DNA of 64,000 nt from Siphonodentalium dalli (GCA_032622095.1 CP136061.1:214242373-214306372), one strand, 5' to 3'; positions 1 through 13,300 are shown, counted from the first letter of the stretch. The notes: generated from the sequence alone by a model not told the origin. Program-made: numbers and translations.

Positions 1-274
1 CAAGTAAATCTTGAAATTTTACATAAATTTTACAAAAATTGTGAAAAAAAACTTTTCGAATGAAATTCTGAACCAAACAAGACATTTCTTGTCATGAAAT
101 ACATGAAAATATGGATCTGCAAATGATCATAAGCAGAACCGGATGCGACAGCACATGAAAATCAGTACGCGTGTAAAAAAAATTGGGACAAAAAAGTAAA
201 AAAAAAATTCATGAAATGGAAAAAAAGTTGTAGGAGGTGTTCGTAAACCGGACTTAAAAATTGGTGTCGCCTTA
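1..274. mobile_element. Partial TIR element, family A, cut by window edge
   Basis: This stretch is an inverted, slightly diverged copy of 7190-7470. Both include the end sequence GGTGTCGCCTTA or its complement. Here only one terminal repeat is present (about 245-274), and the other end lies left of the window. No coding capacity is seen, so it is most likely a non-autonomous DNA element. The superfamily is unknown. Confidence 0.7.
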
Positions 275-301
275 TGTGTATATAACTCATATAGCTAACT
301 A

Positions 302-1251
302 TTAAAGGTGCTCAATCAGATTCGATGGTCCCCATATAATTAGATTCCAACAACAACATTTTTTTTAGAAATGCTGCTTCAGTAATATCAGAATCTATTA
401 ATTGCCCAAAAATAATGCTAACCACTGTCAACTACATGTATAGTATAAAATCGCCTGATACGTTATATTTATCAACATGCTGTTCGACGAAGTTTGACCT
501 TATTATCAACACAAAGCCTCTTCATTTTAGAGTTATCCATCTTCATCCGCAATTTGGTCTGAGACCGTCGGCTCGTCAAATTTTTCTGGGCCACTATTAA
601 GTATCGATGGTGATAAATATTAAAATTTCAAAAATTGATATCTAATAACTCTGAGCTTTGATACATGTAGGTGGGTCCCTCGACTTGATTAAAATATTTT
701 TACCCCCCCCCCCCCGATTCCATATACATGTATATGTAAATAGCAAATGAGGGGCACTTAATCGGATTATGCATCTTTAAACTGTATTTGAATTTAAAGA
801 TGCATAATCTGATTAAGGGCCCCCTGAATTAATGCTCGCACATTACTATTTATTTGGACTTGGGGGGGGGGGGGGGTAAAAGATATTTGGTACGAGTCGA
901 GGAACCCACCACCTATCAAAGCTCAGAGTTATTAGATATCAATTTTTGAAATATACTATTTTTCACGATCAAGAATTAAAAGTGGCCCACGGTCTCGGAC
1001 CAAATTTCAGATGAAGATGGATAACTCTAAAATCAAGAGGCTTTCTGTTGATAATAAGGCCAAATTTTGTAGAACATGTTGATAAATAACATATGTCAGG
1101 CAATTGTATACTTTAGTTGACAGTGGTTAGCATTATTTTAGGGCAATTAATCAATTCTGATACCGTAACTGAAGCAGCCTTTCTAAATACAAATGTATGA
1201 TGTTGGAATCTGATTATATGGGTATCATCGAACCGGATTGAGTACCTTTAA
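302..1251. mobile_element. Large TTAA-flanked foldback element
   Basis: The left half (from 306) and right half (to 1247) are imperfect reverse complements over several hundred bases. The outer ends read AGGTGCTCAATC and GAGTACCT, and each is bordered by TTAA (302-305 and 1248-1251). Opposed poly-C and poly-G tracts sit near the centre (about 700-715 and 865-877). A TTAA target site fits piggyBac-type insertion, but the tips do not begin with the CCC typical of that group. The 61-codon ORF inside is a by-product of the repeat. Confidence 0.75.
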
Positions 1252-1850
1252 AATGAACTGTATCCAGTATAAACATGTTAAACCTGATAATTAATTAGAG
1301 CATGCAGTCCCTGTTGACATGCGGTATCCGCTGGTAATCTTACCACAGTAATATGTGTTAACTGTGATAACCAAGTTAATTGTTTTTACCACAAAAATTC
1401 TGAATTCTATCTAGACATTTTGAAACAATAAAAAAAAATTCTGGTGTGATTACAATGTCAACTTTAAAACAAAATTCATATAAACATCGCATGAAAAATA
1501 CAGCCTAACTGCAAATGTGAGGTGGACCACATTCTGCGGCGGTATAACTGACTGCGGTTGATCGCATGAACACGCCTGAATACTGCAGTAATACCCGAGT
1601 AATATAAGGCGAGTTGATTAATTAAAGCATAGCTGTAATTTTACATGTATGTTCTATAGACTTTGTTGGGAAAGAGAATATAGCTGTGCGACAATGTTAA
1701 TCCTGATGAGCTAAGTTAGAAATTTTTCAATCGAAACCTCATAAAAAAAAATATAAATTCAGTTCTCAATTTTCGAACACTTCTAGGAAATTGTTCAAAA
1801 ATATTGTTAAAAGATGCCCATTCGATTTGACACTGTAAATATACCCTGTT

Positions 1851-1973
1851 CAAGTGTCCTGCTAATGTGCTATGATGCGGTTGGGTCCTGCTTAATTGCT
1901 ATGAATTGCACTACCCGCATCATAGCAATTCAGCAGGACCACCAGCATCATAGCATAATAGCAGGACCACTTG
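1851..1973. repeat. Small inverted-repeat cluster
   Basis: The outer pair CAAGTG/CACTTG encloses repeated, alternately oriented copies of AGCAGGAC and GCATCATAGCA. The stretch can fold on itself in more than one register. No coding content is seen. Confidence 0.6.
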
Positions 1974-2389
1974 GCCAGTGGTAAAATAGTTTGTTTTCCA
2001 TACGGATATGTGTTTTCAAATAATCATGTAATGATATCTAACATACATGTATATGATCCCATTTATAGGTTTTATTCATCACGGCCAGATAAACTTTGTA
2101 TACAGACAGTTTTACCAAACTTAGAATTTTTATTAGGTGCTTTCATTGTAGCTGTAATTACTAGTATTAAAAGAGTGCTCAATAAAGTTTGTTTTATCAT
2201 TTATGCTCATTTGGAATTTGGATGCTATTTAATTCTGTTTATCTATATAATTGGCTGCACTGCTAAATTTTGACTCATTTCAGTCATTTGATGTCAGTAC
2301 ATGTAGTTGTCCATCGAAATGGCGAACACAACCAAAGACAAATTACAAGAGGAAAGACAACAAATACATTTGATGTGCACTAAAACAGA

Positions 2390-2555
2390 TACAGTAGTGC
2401 CCTAAGAAATCGACCCCTTAACCACAGCAGAATTATGTGTAACTTTTCAGGATTTAGTCGGATATATGGCTTGTTGCCATTCATCGGAAAGCTCTCCCCG
2501 AGTTACCCGTAATTCTGCTGTGGTTAAGGAGTCGATTAATTAGAGCATTACTGTA
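2390..2555. mobile_element. Mariner-like MITE, asymmetric derivative
   Basis: The ends CAGTAGTGC (2392) and the complement of CAGTAATGC (to 2553) are each flanked by TA. The interior shares the same 60-base arm as the foldback at 4033-4247, but one arm is partly deleted. TA flanks and a CAGT-type tip fit Tc1/mariner-derived MITEs. No transposase is present. Confidence 0.7.
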
Positions 2556-2571
2556 GTTACAAATGTATGTC

Positions 2572-4030
2572 TAGCCTCCTGTTGTGTCACTAATAAGATC
2601 TTTAATTCACATACGGTACACATGTACATGTACTATATACCCGTTCAAGCGTTTACAAGTGTCAGTCATCGAGAAACTGACCAAAAGTTTTTGTAGTATA
2701 TAATATAGGCTAGCACTGCACTTGGGCTACATGTACATGTACTGTAAGTGATTATAATGTACTATTTTTATATTCTGCTGTGAAAGTGTTGCTGAATGAA
2801 ATTTAAGTTTACCCCGATATTCTAAGTCCGCTCGACTAAGATGGGTTTTTTCTCGAAAACTGATATCTGAATATACATGTACGTCTTCCACTGGTTGGTA
2901 TTCCCTCTAAATTGACTAATTTTAACTGATTAGATTAGCCCTGGTATGGAAAACTCTAACTGTTATAGCCCGATGAGCGGTTTACTGCCAACAGCGGTGA
3001 TGATATGATGACCAGCGTTGTGCATGGCATATGTTGATCCAGGTAAGAATGCTAACATACATTCCAAACATTCATTAAATATCTTATTAATAGTAACCCA
3101 AACTACACAAGAGACTAGTATAACTAAGATTGGGCTCGATTAATGATGTGACACTTTCAGTACTTCATTTACTAGTAGCCTGGTACTGGTGGGCCTGGCT
3201 ACAGATACTTGTTTGGCGTGTTTGAGGCCTGTGGCACAAGGGCAGCAGAATCAATTAAAATTTCTCTTATTGTAGTGTAGTACATGTACACGAATAGTAC
3301 CGGTAGTACAGCACACAAAGAGGTATATAGTACCGGCACATGTACATGTATTCTCTCTGTTTTCACACATGTTTTTTTTCAATTTAACAACATGAGTCTT
3401 TTATGACACATACTAAAGTGAAAGTAGGCCTACATGTATATAATGTGCACCCAGTATACCGGTACATGTACTGATATATTACATTGCAATACAGTCCGAG
3501 TACAATGATATAGCAAAATTATGCATAGTAGAATAACAACCTTTTGTACAAACACTCCTGACAATGATATACCGGGATATCATGGTGATAGTTCATACAG
3601 TTGGAATTACCGAATACCTGAGTTTGTGGATAGACCGCTTCATGCGATGTTAATGTGAATTTTTATTTTTAAGTCGGCATTGCATACGGTAGTCCTATAA
3701 ACCACACCAGAGAATAGCAATTGTCGGTCAGTGACCAACTTCTTATGTTTATGCAATCGATACAATCCGGTTCTGCTTTTGATGTCCAGTTCGATATTTG
3801 TGGTGTGTTCTTGTGCAAAAATATAATTCTAACTAATGCGCCAAAAATCAGGTTTATAAATTTATCCATTCTTGAGCAAGAGCAACTCGTAAAACTTGTA
3901 TGGTATAACATTCCAAACTGAGTATTTTTGCTATTGAACCATATGATAATAATGTTGAACCGGACATCGAAATCTGAACCGCATTTATGGATTGCAGCAC
4001 GTGATGTTGAATAAACAGTTACAGAGGATA
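2572..4030. other. Presumed AMDHD1 intron or flank, no gene seen
   Basis: AT-rich DNA with many TACATGTA/ACCGGTACATGTAC words. Overlapping ORFs on both strands at 3669-3921 have no recognisable protein similarity and read as noise. I see no exon borders, RNA gene or clear element here. Confidence 0.5.
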
Positions 4031-4249
4031 TACAGTAATGCTCTAATTAATCGACTCCTTAACTACAGCAGAATTATGGGTAACTTTTCAGGATTTAGTC
4101 GGAAATATGGGTTGATGCCATTCATCGGAAAGCTCTCGGTGAGCTTTCCGATGAATGGCAACAAGCCATATTTCGGACTAAATCCTGAAAAGTTACCCAT
4201 AATTCTGCTGTAGTTAAGGAGTCGATTAATTAGCTCTAGAATTACTGTA
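4031..4249. mobile_element. Near-perfect foldback MITE, mariner-like
   Basis: An almost perfect palindrome of about 215 bases with tip CAGTAATGCTCTAAT, bordered by TA on both sides (4031-4032, 4248-4249). The two arms meet around 4137-4142 with essentially no loop. The arms match the copy at 2392-2553. ORFs of 68 and 73 codons on opposite strands encode nearly the same peptide simply because the sequence is a palindrome. Confidence 0.85.
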
Positions 4250-5780
4250 ACATGGTTTATAATATACAAATGTATACTGTATGGGAAACATCAGAGGTTT
4301 ACAAAGTAATAAAAACAGTTGATTTGTTCTTTATTCTTGTGGTTATATACACGTACATACATGTATTCTAAAAATAAATGTCCTTTACAACGTGGATCAA
4401 TGAAATGCGGTTGTTGCATTTAAAATGCATTGAGGGTGCATTGTGTCACGCCACTTTGTAAATGCCTTAATGACAGCATTTAAATTAAATGCACTTCATT
4501 GGGAATAATCGCAGTCGCATTGAAATTACCGATCATTGCGCCGAAAAAGTATACTAGTATGAACACCCAAATAACGATACGATAGTGTATTTTGCAATTT
4601 TAGTTATAATTTTGTTTAATTTAAATTCACATCTGAATAATTCTGTGTTATTTTCCCACTCCTGGTGTACATGTATATGTTCGGAATCGGACATTCATGA
4701 TGTAGTTTTCCATTCAAAATGGAATAAACATAAATAAACACTGTTGACATTAATTGTTTTATAATCAGAATCTGAGAATCATGATTCTCATTTTGATTCT
4801 AGTAAAAAGTCTTGATTCCCTGTAGAAAGTGAAACACTAACATTTTGATTATTGCAAAAAATCTGATGGATTTTAAGGCCTGCATCAAGACATTTGTTTG
4901 TGAATAAATCAAGGTAAATGTGTTAAAATATGAACGCATTTACATATGCGTTGCTCCAAAATCGCAAAGTAGATTCGAACATGTGGTCACTTTTTCTAAG
5001 AAATTTGTGAGTGGTCTGTACATGTACATACATGTAAGTTACTTGACCAATTACACAAGGAGTCGAGGGACAACAATCAATGAGGACGTTTGTACTAAAA
5101 AATATTTTTTTACGCAAGGAACGAACACAAGGCCACTTTCTTAATTTATATTATGAGCCAACAAGACAGATCGTAAATCGCTGTTATATGACAATATATG
5201 TGGCCATCATAATGGTCGACAGGCATGACGCCAACAAAAACCAATCTGTCAGGCCAATATAAAGAAGTCGCGACTTATTGCTGGTGGAACCTATTAAAGG
5301 CATCGTTCCATTTCGTTAATAACAACTTACATGTAACATTCACCTCCACCTCTTTACTCTTGAGCTCCAAATAAACATGCATGCACCAGCTGCATCCACG
5401 TTTATTATTTTTCTTGGGAAATCCCCCCCCCTTGCACAGTGCTTATTTGGGTCTGCACGTTTATTAATATTTTGAAGCTATGAAAATTTAAATCAGCACA
5501 AATTCAAGATTTCTATATGATTCAGATGTAAAAATGATCAACACGTCTACATTAGTTACTAGCTAAACAAGACATTTTGTCATATGTGTATACTTTACTG
5601 TGAAATTGCGTTTCTTCCGTTCTCCATGAACGGATTCTCAAAATGTTTGGTTTTCCAAAAAACAAGGATTCGAACTGTCTGAACTGAACTCCATGCGTTT
5701 GTTTAAATAGATGAATAAATAATGGGAAAGACATACAATCCTAGTTCATAATGAATTTAAGTATATAAATATAAATAATA
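4250..5780. other. Non-coding stretch, nothing recognised
   Basis: AT-rich sequence with scattered TACATGTA words, a short imperfect hairpin of GAATC words near 4766-4818, and a poly-C run at 5424. Short ORFs on both strands (4920-5262, 5552-5734) do not resemble any protein family I know and show no convincing splice context. Confidence 0.45.
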
Positions 5781-5907
5781 AACGGCGGATTCAACGTGGT
5801 CATGGGTTTTGACCGCGTTAAAAAAATCAGCAAACTCTGCATGAACCTCGAAGTTTGCTGATTTTTTCTCGCGGTCAAAACCCCATGACCGCATTGAAAC
5901 CGCCGTT
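5781..5907. mobile_element. Short palindromic MITE
   Basis: The ends AACGGCGG and CCGCCGTT bound a palindrome whose arms include GGTCATGGGTTTTGACCGCG and AAATCAGCAAACT with a short central loop. The G+C-rich arms stand out from AT-rich flanks. No clear target duplication could be read. Confidence 0.75.
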
Positions 5908-6333
5908 CATTTCTTATATGAATAACACAATTTAAGATTGGTGAATTATTTCTTTTGGTTAATTTAATAAACGTACAGGACCAAATAACGATCGTACAGG
6001 TGGGAATTTTACCTCGATTTCAATAATCGTACATTAGGCACTCAAGAGTACATATTCAAGTATGTGGCAAACCAAAAAAACACCACATGATACATACATG
6101 TACCTGTACTACATGTTGACTCGTATACTTGAACCTGCTATGAAAATTATTTGGTTAACCACAGTTGATGTTTTGCTCAGAGTTCCCCCTGCACTATTAT
6201 TTGGGTCTGTACTTTTATTAACTTTCAATGGAATTTCCCCCCTCCCCCCGCACTATTATTTGGGCCTGCACTTTTATTTGGAGCCTGAGAGTAAGTTGCA
6301 TTGACATTTATTTTCACGAATTACCATGCTAAA

Positions 6334-7017
6334 GGCCAAAGAAAAAAGATTGTATGTTTCCGGTAACATAGCGAAAAATTTAGGGTAGGTAGGTAGGGAT
6401 TTTTTTTTATTTTATTTTATTTTGATATTTTTTATCCAGCTGCAGAAATATTGAACTACCTCGACAAAAGTGACATAAAATGCCAACCCGTGCCATGGGG
6501 AAAGTATTACTTGATCAACACAGTGGAAATATACATTAAGATTGATAAAAAATCAAACTTACTTCATGCTTACGTATGTTTTTTATTATATCTAATACCA
6601 CATTTTCATAAATTTGGCTATAAACTTGGTACAACATTGATGTCACTAACTTTTTATAAGAATTTTACCAATAATACCGCCACATGTATTGTGACGATTA
6701 CATCCCATTGTCTGGGGGTAGCCAGTACACCCACCGAGCATGCCTGGTTTTTGGAAACAGTAGCTACATGTATACCCCTAATATATGCAGTGATAACCTC
6801 TTTACATGTATATATACAGATACACACCCACCATGTCTGTTGATAGTGTTCCATAAGTCCCAAACAAGACATAAAGCAGGCAGGAGATCCACTCTCAGGA
6901 AATTAAAATTGCGAAAATTTTGACTTTTTCTCAAAATATCAATAAAAAGTTTAGGGTCGGCGGGTTATTTTTAGGGTCGGTCGATGTACGGAAACATAGT
7001 ATCTTTTTTCTTTGGCC
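6334..7017. mobile_element. TIR element with GGCCAAAGAAAAAAG ends
   Basis: Terminal inverted repeats of about 30 bases start GGCCAAAGAAAAAAGAT and end at a TTTCCG word. They are followed inward by TTTAGGGT-type words at both ends. The element is about 680 bp. The 130-codon ORF inside (6451-6843) does not resemble a transposase. Flanking TAA trinucleotides may be the target duplication, but the boundary is ambiguous by one or two bases. Confidence 0.7.
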
Positions 7018-7189
7018 TAAGGAACATTGCAACTGGTTTGAAGTAACATGACCGCGTTGCGTCAACACTGGAACTGCATTGATGGTAATTTTCAACATGG
7101 TCTCACTGAGGTTCTATCAAATATAAATACTAGTATGGTTGAGGGAGACAATTATTTTGAGAATATGTGATCCTGTGTTAACATGAGCC

Positions 7190-7573
7190 TAAGGCGACAC
7201 CAATTTTTAAGTCTGGTTTATGAACACCTCCTACAACTTTGTTTCCATTTCATGAAAAAATTTTATACTTTTTTGGTCCCAAAATATTTTTACACGCGTA
7301 CTGATTTTCATGTGCTGTCGCATCCGGTTCTGCTTATGATCATTTACAGATCCATATTTTCATGTATTTCATGACAAGATACGTCTTGAATGGTTTGAAC
7401 AGAATTTCATTCAAAAACATTTTTTCACAATTTTTGTCAAATTTATGTAAAATTCCACGATTTACTTGATATAAATTGGGGGGACAATCTTTTTTATTTT
7501 TATTTTTTTCCCTCCTGCATCTACTTTTTTTCTCCCCACATCGTAAACCAGACTTAAAAATTGGTGTCGCTTA
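7190..7573. mobile_element. TIR element, family A, complete copy
   Basis: Inverted ends TAAGGCGACACCAATTTTT (7190) and the complement at 7545-7573, with a second arm word (AAGTCTGGTTTA). The interior from 7215 to 7470 matches positions 1-250 in inverted orientation. About 384 bp, non-coding, so a non-autonomous DNA transposon. The length and ends define family A in this window. Confidence 0.75.
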
Positions 7574-7730
7574 AATATCATCTGATGGAGTCAAAATCAT
7601 TGAACCGTCACTTATGCATGCACATGTTGTCTTGATGTTGAGTCTGGCTTTCATCATTTTCATTAGTTTTACTGTTAATATCCACCAAAGGTTGAGGTGT
7701 TATGGAACAACTGTATGGCATCGTATATAG

Positions 7731-7885
7731 AGGATCTCACATGAGTTCCTATTTTATACGGAATTTATCAACCGAGTTCACTAAATTCGATTTGAGCCGA
7801 GGTTTACCGAGGCTCAAATAGAATTTAGAGGACGAGGTTGATAAATTACGTATAAAATAGGACAGAACGAGTGTGAGATACCTTT
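7731..7885. mobile_element. Palindromic MITE
   Basis: Arms starting AGGATCTCACA and CCTATTTTATACG are mirrored at 7850-7885. The centre (7790-7815) contains GAGCC/GGCTC words flanking a short loop. The two sides are reverse complements with a few mismatches. Confidence 0.7.
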
Positions 7886-8216
7886 TATCACATGATCAAA
7901 TAAACCCGAAGCATCGCGAAATATTCATCGAAAACAACAACCATACACTACAGCGATCGCAAGTCATCTGAAGAACGCCGTGACGTCATCGCACGCGCTG
8001 ATATTAAACGTGTCTATTACCGATAATTATGAAACTGCTTTTATGGCCAAATTATGTGATAAACTGTTATCTTCCGAGTAAATATGGAGTCTCTAATTCT
8101 TTTATCAGTCACGCAGGTCTACTCATCAAATAGTATAATCCTTAAATATTTGTAGTCCAGGTGATCTCGACTGCACAGTACATGTATAAACATTCATCTG
8201 CAGTGTGTTTTAAATT

Positions 8217-8420
8217 TCTTTGCCGTGTAACAACTGTTGTCCCAAGTTTCAATGCCTTGTCCTCCTGGTATGTAGGGATTACCAATTTACCATTGCCGTG
8301 TTTTAATTTGCAATTTTGATAATGACGCTCACTAAGCTTGTTGATAATTTTCTTTGTCGTGTAACAACTGTTGTACCAAGTTTCTACGCCGCGTCCTCCT
8401 GGTATTTAGGGATTACCGGT
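8217..8420. repeat. Direct duplication, period about 132 bp
   Basis: A segment containing CGTGTAACAACTGTTGT and GTCCTCCTGGTAT occurs at about 8217-8290 and again at about 8349-8420. The copies differ at several positions. No protein similarity is seen. Confidence 0.6.
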
Positions 8421-8683
8421 GCCTTTAATAGCGTCAGATGCATCATTGCCAGTTACTAGTAATGTACATTAGAGTGGAACTGAATTAACAATGTCACATT
8501 GACACAGTACTCAGTTAAGACCAGTAAAACAGCAAAAGTAGTATTATTGTACAGCAGGCTTATCAGTTATCACTATCAGTACTTACTACATGTACTGACC
8601 CCTTACTATCGTGGATCAATCTGAATCTGAATGGTTACGCTGCAGATCCCAATTATGGTAATTTCGCAGCGGGCGAGAGAGTC

Positions 8684-9225
8684 TCAGATCTTTTCCTTCA
8701 GCGCACTCTTGAAGGAATCCACAGGCTGTTGTTGTAGGATTAAGGATTCCTCCAGCTGATTCCAGTCGCATATAGTTCGAACAAATGTGGAATTAGCGAA
8801 CTGAGCTGACACGTATCATGGTATAGCCTCGTAGCACTGACTGTTGTTCCTTTAAATTAGGTGCCGAGGAATTTGGCTGGCGACGTAGCCTGTCAGAACT
8901 TTGCTCTGCGATCTAAGACGCCTTGTTTCAGGTGTAAAGTATTGATTAGGTGGTATAGCCGGGACCAATCCGCCCACCACCTTACTCATGAATCCCATGC
9001 AGCCGATTTATTTTCCGCCGTTTCTGCAATGTTGGTAAATCTAGCTCGTAGAGGATCTTGGTCATATATCCATCTTCTTTGCTCTTATAGTCTCTTTTAA
9101 TGAAACGGGCTGCTCTACGCTGGATTCTTTCCAGCTTGTCGATGTGATTTTGTTGGTAGGGGTCCCAGATGGTGTCTGCGTAGTCCATGATCTTCAAACT
9201 TCTCAATTCTTCTTCTTCTCGACAG
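8684..9225 (-). pseudogene. LINE reverse-transcriptase 3' end, decayed (CR1/Jockey-like)
   Basis: The minus-strand reading includes YADTIWDPYQQNHIDKLERI followed by QRRAARF (about 9190-9110). This is the hallmark segment just after the reverse-transcriptase domain of Jockey/CR1-type retrotransposons. After a frameshift near 8985 the reading continues with a segment containing AIPPNQYFTP. After another shift comes DWNQLEESL with DSFKSAL and a stop at 8684-8686, which is how these ORF2 proteins usually end. The polymerase core is absent, so this is a 5'-truncated, dead insertion in reverse orientation. The exact clade is not determined. Confidence 0.85.
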
Positions 9226-9944
9226 GTGCATTATGAGCAGGCCACTTGCATTACATCATGATTGTACCGGTACCACAAATTCAATTTTGAGACAATATTC
9301 TGGTTATGGCCAGGTAGCTGAGGTACTGTTCAACACTATAGTTGATCCGTTTCGTTATCGTAGCTTAATTCTTACTGTTCCGGGAATTGAAATATTTTTT
9401 GTCACATGAAATTCAGTCTTTTTCGATATTTGCGCACATCCATGGGGAGAAATCGGCGAATCTTATATATAAGTCCACAGTTCATCCGTTTGTAGCCAAT
9501 ACACCATTTCCTTCTGTCAATCCGCGTTGATTCGCGACAAAATTAACTCAAAACACCACAAGGAATTCTCGACGCTAAATTCTTTTCGAAGTAACGGTAA
9601 CTAAAAGTTAAGATTGTAATTTGGCTGCAGAAACGAAACGAAACGAATTTTGAAACACAATAATTGTATTCACTAATATTTTCCTGTTGGTATATGGTCT
9701 ACTATAGTATATGCAATCATTTATTTGAAATAATAAGTATCACTTAGAGAATAATTCTTACTGATAATTAGAAATCTCTTTATTTTGTATCCTTTTAATA
9801 TTAAATAATGGCCCTGAAAATTGTCTGTTTGTCAGTTTAATGTTCACTAATTATAGCTAGGCTGTTAGATAAAGTATGATATTGCTTCATTTGTCCGGGG
9901 TAGTGTATTGTCATACTGTCATAATAAACTTCAAGTAATAAGGT

Positions 9945-11770
9945 AACTACTCGTCAATGAAGCTTGAATACATAAATGATTAATAAGGTAACAACTACCC
10001 GTCAATGATCGACGTCTTAATATAGAAAGGTTTTATAAGGTAACTAACTACACGGCAATGATACTTATTATAGAAGGTTAATAATTTAACTTCTTGTCAA
10101 TGATGCTTTAATATAGAAAGGGTTAATAAGGTAACTACCCGTCAATAATGCTTTAGTGTAGAAATGGTTACTAAGGTAACTACATGTCAATGATGCTTTA
10201 ATAAAGAAAGGGTTAATAAGATAAAGTTCTACACGTCAATGATGCTTAAATATAGAAAGGGCTAATAGGGTAACTACACGTCAATGATGTTTTAATATAG
10301 AAAGGGTTAATATGGTAATTACACGCCAATGGTGCTTTAATATAGAAAGGGTTAATATGGTAACTACCGTCCATGATGCTTTAATATAGAACTGGCTACT
10401 ATGATAACTACATGTCAATGATGCTTTATTGTAGAAAGGGTTAATAATGTAACTAATCACCAATGATACTCATTATAAAAAGGGTTAATAAGGTAACTGC
10501 CTGTCAATTATTGCTTCAACGTAGAAAGGGTTAATAAGGTAATTACATGCCAATGGTGCTTTAATATAGAAAGGGTTAATATGGTAACTATCAGTCAATG
10601 ATGCTTTAATATGGAAAGTGTTATAATATGGTAACTGCACGTCAATGATGCTTTGATACAAAAATGGCTAATAAGGTAATTACCCGTCAATGGCGCTTTA
10701 ATATAGAAATGGTTTATAATGTAACAACTCACCAATGATACTTAGTATAGAAAGGGTTGTTTAATGTAACTACCTGTCAATTAATGCTTTAATATAGAAA
10801 AGGTTAATAAGGTAACTACACGCCAATGATACTTAGTATAGAAAGGGTTGGTAAGGTAACTACACGACAATGATACTTTAGTATACAGAGGGTTAATTAG
10901 GCAACTACCCGTCAACGATGCTTTAATATAGAAAGGGTTAACATGGTAACTACACGTCAATGATATTTTAATAAAGAAAGGGCTAATAAGGTAACTACAT
11001 GTCAATGCTGCTTTAATACAGAAATGGTTAATAAGGTAACTTCACGTCAATGATGCTTTAATATAGAAAGGGTTAATACTGTAACTACTCACCAATGATA
11101 CTTAGCATAGAACGGGTTAATAAGATAACTACCCAGCAATAATGATGCTTTAATATAGAGAGGGTTATAATAAGGTAACTACACGTCAATGATGCTTTAA
11201 TACATAAATGGTTAATAAGGTAACTACCCGCCAATGGCGCTTTAATATAGAAAGGGTTAATAATGCAACTACTCACCAATGATACTTAGTATAGAAAGGG
11301 TTAATAAGGTAACTAGCTGTCAATTAATGCTTTAATATAGAAAGGGTTAATAAGGTAACTACACGCCAACGCGCGGTACTTAGTATAGAAAGGGTTAATA
11401 AGGTAACTATATACGACAATGATACTTTGGTATATACAGAGTTAAGGAGCCAACTACCCGTCAATGATGCTATACTATAGAAAGGGTTAACATTGTAACT
11501 ACACATCAATGATATTTTAATATAGAAAGGGTTAATAAGGTAACTACGCGTCAATGATGCTTTAATAAAGAAAGGGTTAATAAGGTAACTTCACATCAAT
11601 GGTGCTTTAATATAGAAAGGGTTAGTAATGTAACTACTCACCAATGTTACTTAGTATAGAAAGGGTTAATAAGGTAACTACCTGTCAATTAATGATTTAA
11701 TATAGAATGGTTAATAAGGTAACTACACGCCAATGGTGCTGTAATATAGAAAGGGTTAATAAGGTGACTT
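9945..11770. repeat. Satellite array, 45-bp monomer, about 40 copies
   Basis: A degenerate unit of about 45 bp is repeated for 1.8 kb. Its recognisable words are TATAGAAAGGGTTAATAAGG, TAACTAC and GTCAATGATGCTTTAA. Variants such as CTGTCAATTAATGC and CCAATGATACTTAGTATAG recur at spacings of about 273, 362 and 543 bp. These are multiples of the monomer, so higher-order units have been amplified. Minus-strand ORFs over the array are peptides of the repeat and not genes. Related monomers occur outside the array at about 44876-45111. Confidence 0.95.
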
Positions 11771-11799
11771 CAATGCAGATTATACAGTTTAACAAAATA

Positions 11800-12085
11800 C
11801 CACAGGTGTATATATCCGGGTGAACACTGTAGTAAATACCTGGGCGAAACCCTGGTGTAAATACCTGGGTGTAAATACCTGGTGTAAATACCTGGGTGTA
11901 AATCCGTAAAAACCCGGGTAAACTGGGGTTTATACCTAACATATATAGAAAACACCTGGGTAAATCTATATAAATCCCTGATTTACCTGGGTGTAACCTG
12001 GGTGTGACCTGGGTGGAACCAGGGTAAAACCTATATGTACCGGGGTATACCTAGGTAAACACCAAGATTTACCCAGGTACATTTT
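11800..12085. repeat. Minisatellite of CCTGGGTGTAAATA units
   Basis: Units of about 14-16 bases with the core ACCTGGGTGTAAATA are repeated imperfectly and sometimes inverted. The tract follows directly on the 45-bp satellite array. No coding content is seen. Confidence 0.8.
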
Positions 12086-12089
12086 TATA

Positions 12090-13300
12090 TGGGCATTTCT
12101 AACGACGGTATCCGCGCCGTATATAGCCGCTTCATCGGCTATTTATGAGCATAATCGAACTTTGATATGTTATTTTATCGAACTACTAGCGCCCAGAACT
12201 AAGTTGCAACATAATTATTCAAGTTTCTCTTTTTCGTCATAGCTCGAGTCATTAACTCATTTTCATTATAATTACCATGCTGTTTACGTCGTTCATAGAG
12301 CACGTGAGTGTAGTTTGCACTCATCCATTGCTCAAATTCATTCATTTGTTGCATATATTCTGTTGAGTACAATATGAGATGATCCCATAAATGGCCGGAT
12401 TTATTGTACAGTCCCCCTTTAAATATTGCATGTCCTTGTTAATGAAATTGTATTTCTTCCGTTGTAGTTATGTGCCGATTCGTGGGTATACACTAACAAA
12501 CGAGAGGCCGATCACGATCGGCAGATGTTAACCCATCCCTTGGCGATAAAAATTTACTATGCTTGGAATCATAAATGAGAGTTTTGGTGTTAAATTATAG
12601 AGTATACTGTTATGTACTATTATAGACAAATGTACATGTACATAACAAAAACTATTGGAATTTATGAGTCACTGGCATTTATAAAAGAGAATGCACTAGT
12701 ACAGGATCTGTAATGCTAAGCCACCACAGCCTTGGGTTAAATGTGAAAGGTGTGACCTGAACATGGAATACTTATGTTAAGTTTACAATAATAATGTGTC
12801 AAATTCTACCAACAATATAGTAAACAGATAAGCCACCTCACTGTTGACCCATTAATATCAATCATATAGCAGAGCTGTCAACAAATCACAGGAATTGTTT
12901 ATGTCTCTATTAAACAATAACAATTATAATGACCTCAGACCATCTGAAGATAGAGACATCAGAAAATAATACTCCAAAGGCATAGGATGGAATTGGTGAA
13001 TTGGATTTAATGTTGCTCCAAACAGATTTACCAGTACATAACACAAGATTTTGGACAGATTTAAACAAATTTAGTGTGGTGATTCGGGGTACCCTTGGCA
13101 GAAATATAATGATGTTAGTTTTTCAAAAAATATTAACTTAAATTTTTTTTTTTTTTTATTATTTAAAAAAATTAAAGGGACACATTGGGAACCTTTTTCT
13201 CAACTTGTATCATAATCATCAATATATAAATGAAAACAAATCAAAGAGTCAATGACATTTTTTTTATTATTATTATAAAAGTTAAAAAGAATTTTTTTTT
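12090..13300. other. Non-coding stretch with one conserved hairpin
   Basis: AT-rich, with a long A/T-only tract near 13135-13175. The only feature I single out is the hairpin GGCCGATCACGATCGGC (about 12506-12522), which is conserved at 25926-25942. No exon or RNA gene is recognised. Confidence 0.45.

Noticed and set aside
6451-6843. 130-codon ORF as a transposase
   Set aside because: It lies inside a 680-bp TIR element but shows no DDE/D or DNA-binding pattern; the composition is that of the repeat.
9945-11770. CRISPR array
   Set aside because: The 45-bp units are contiguous and degenerate, with no unique spacers, and the window is eukaryotic.
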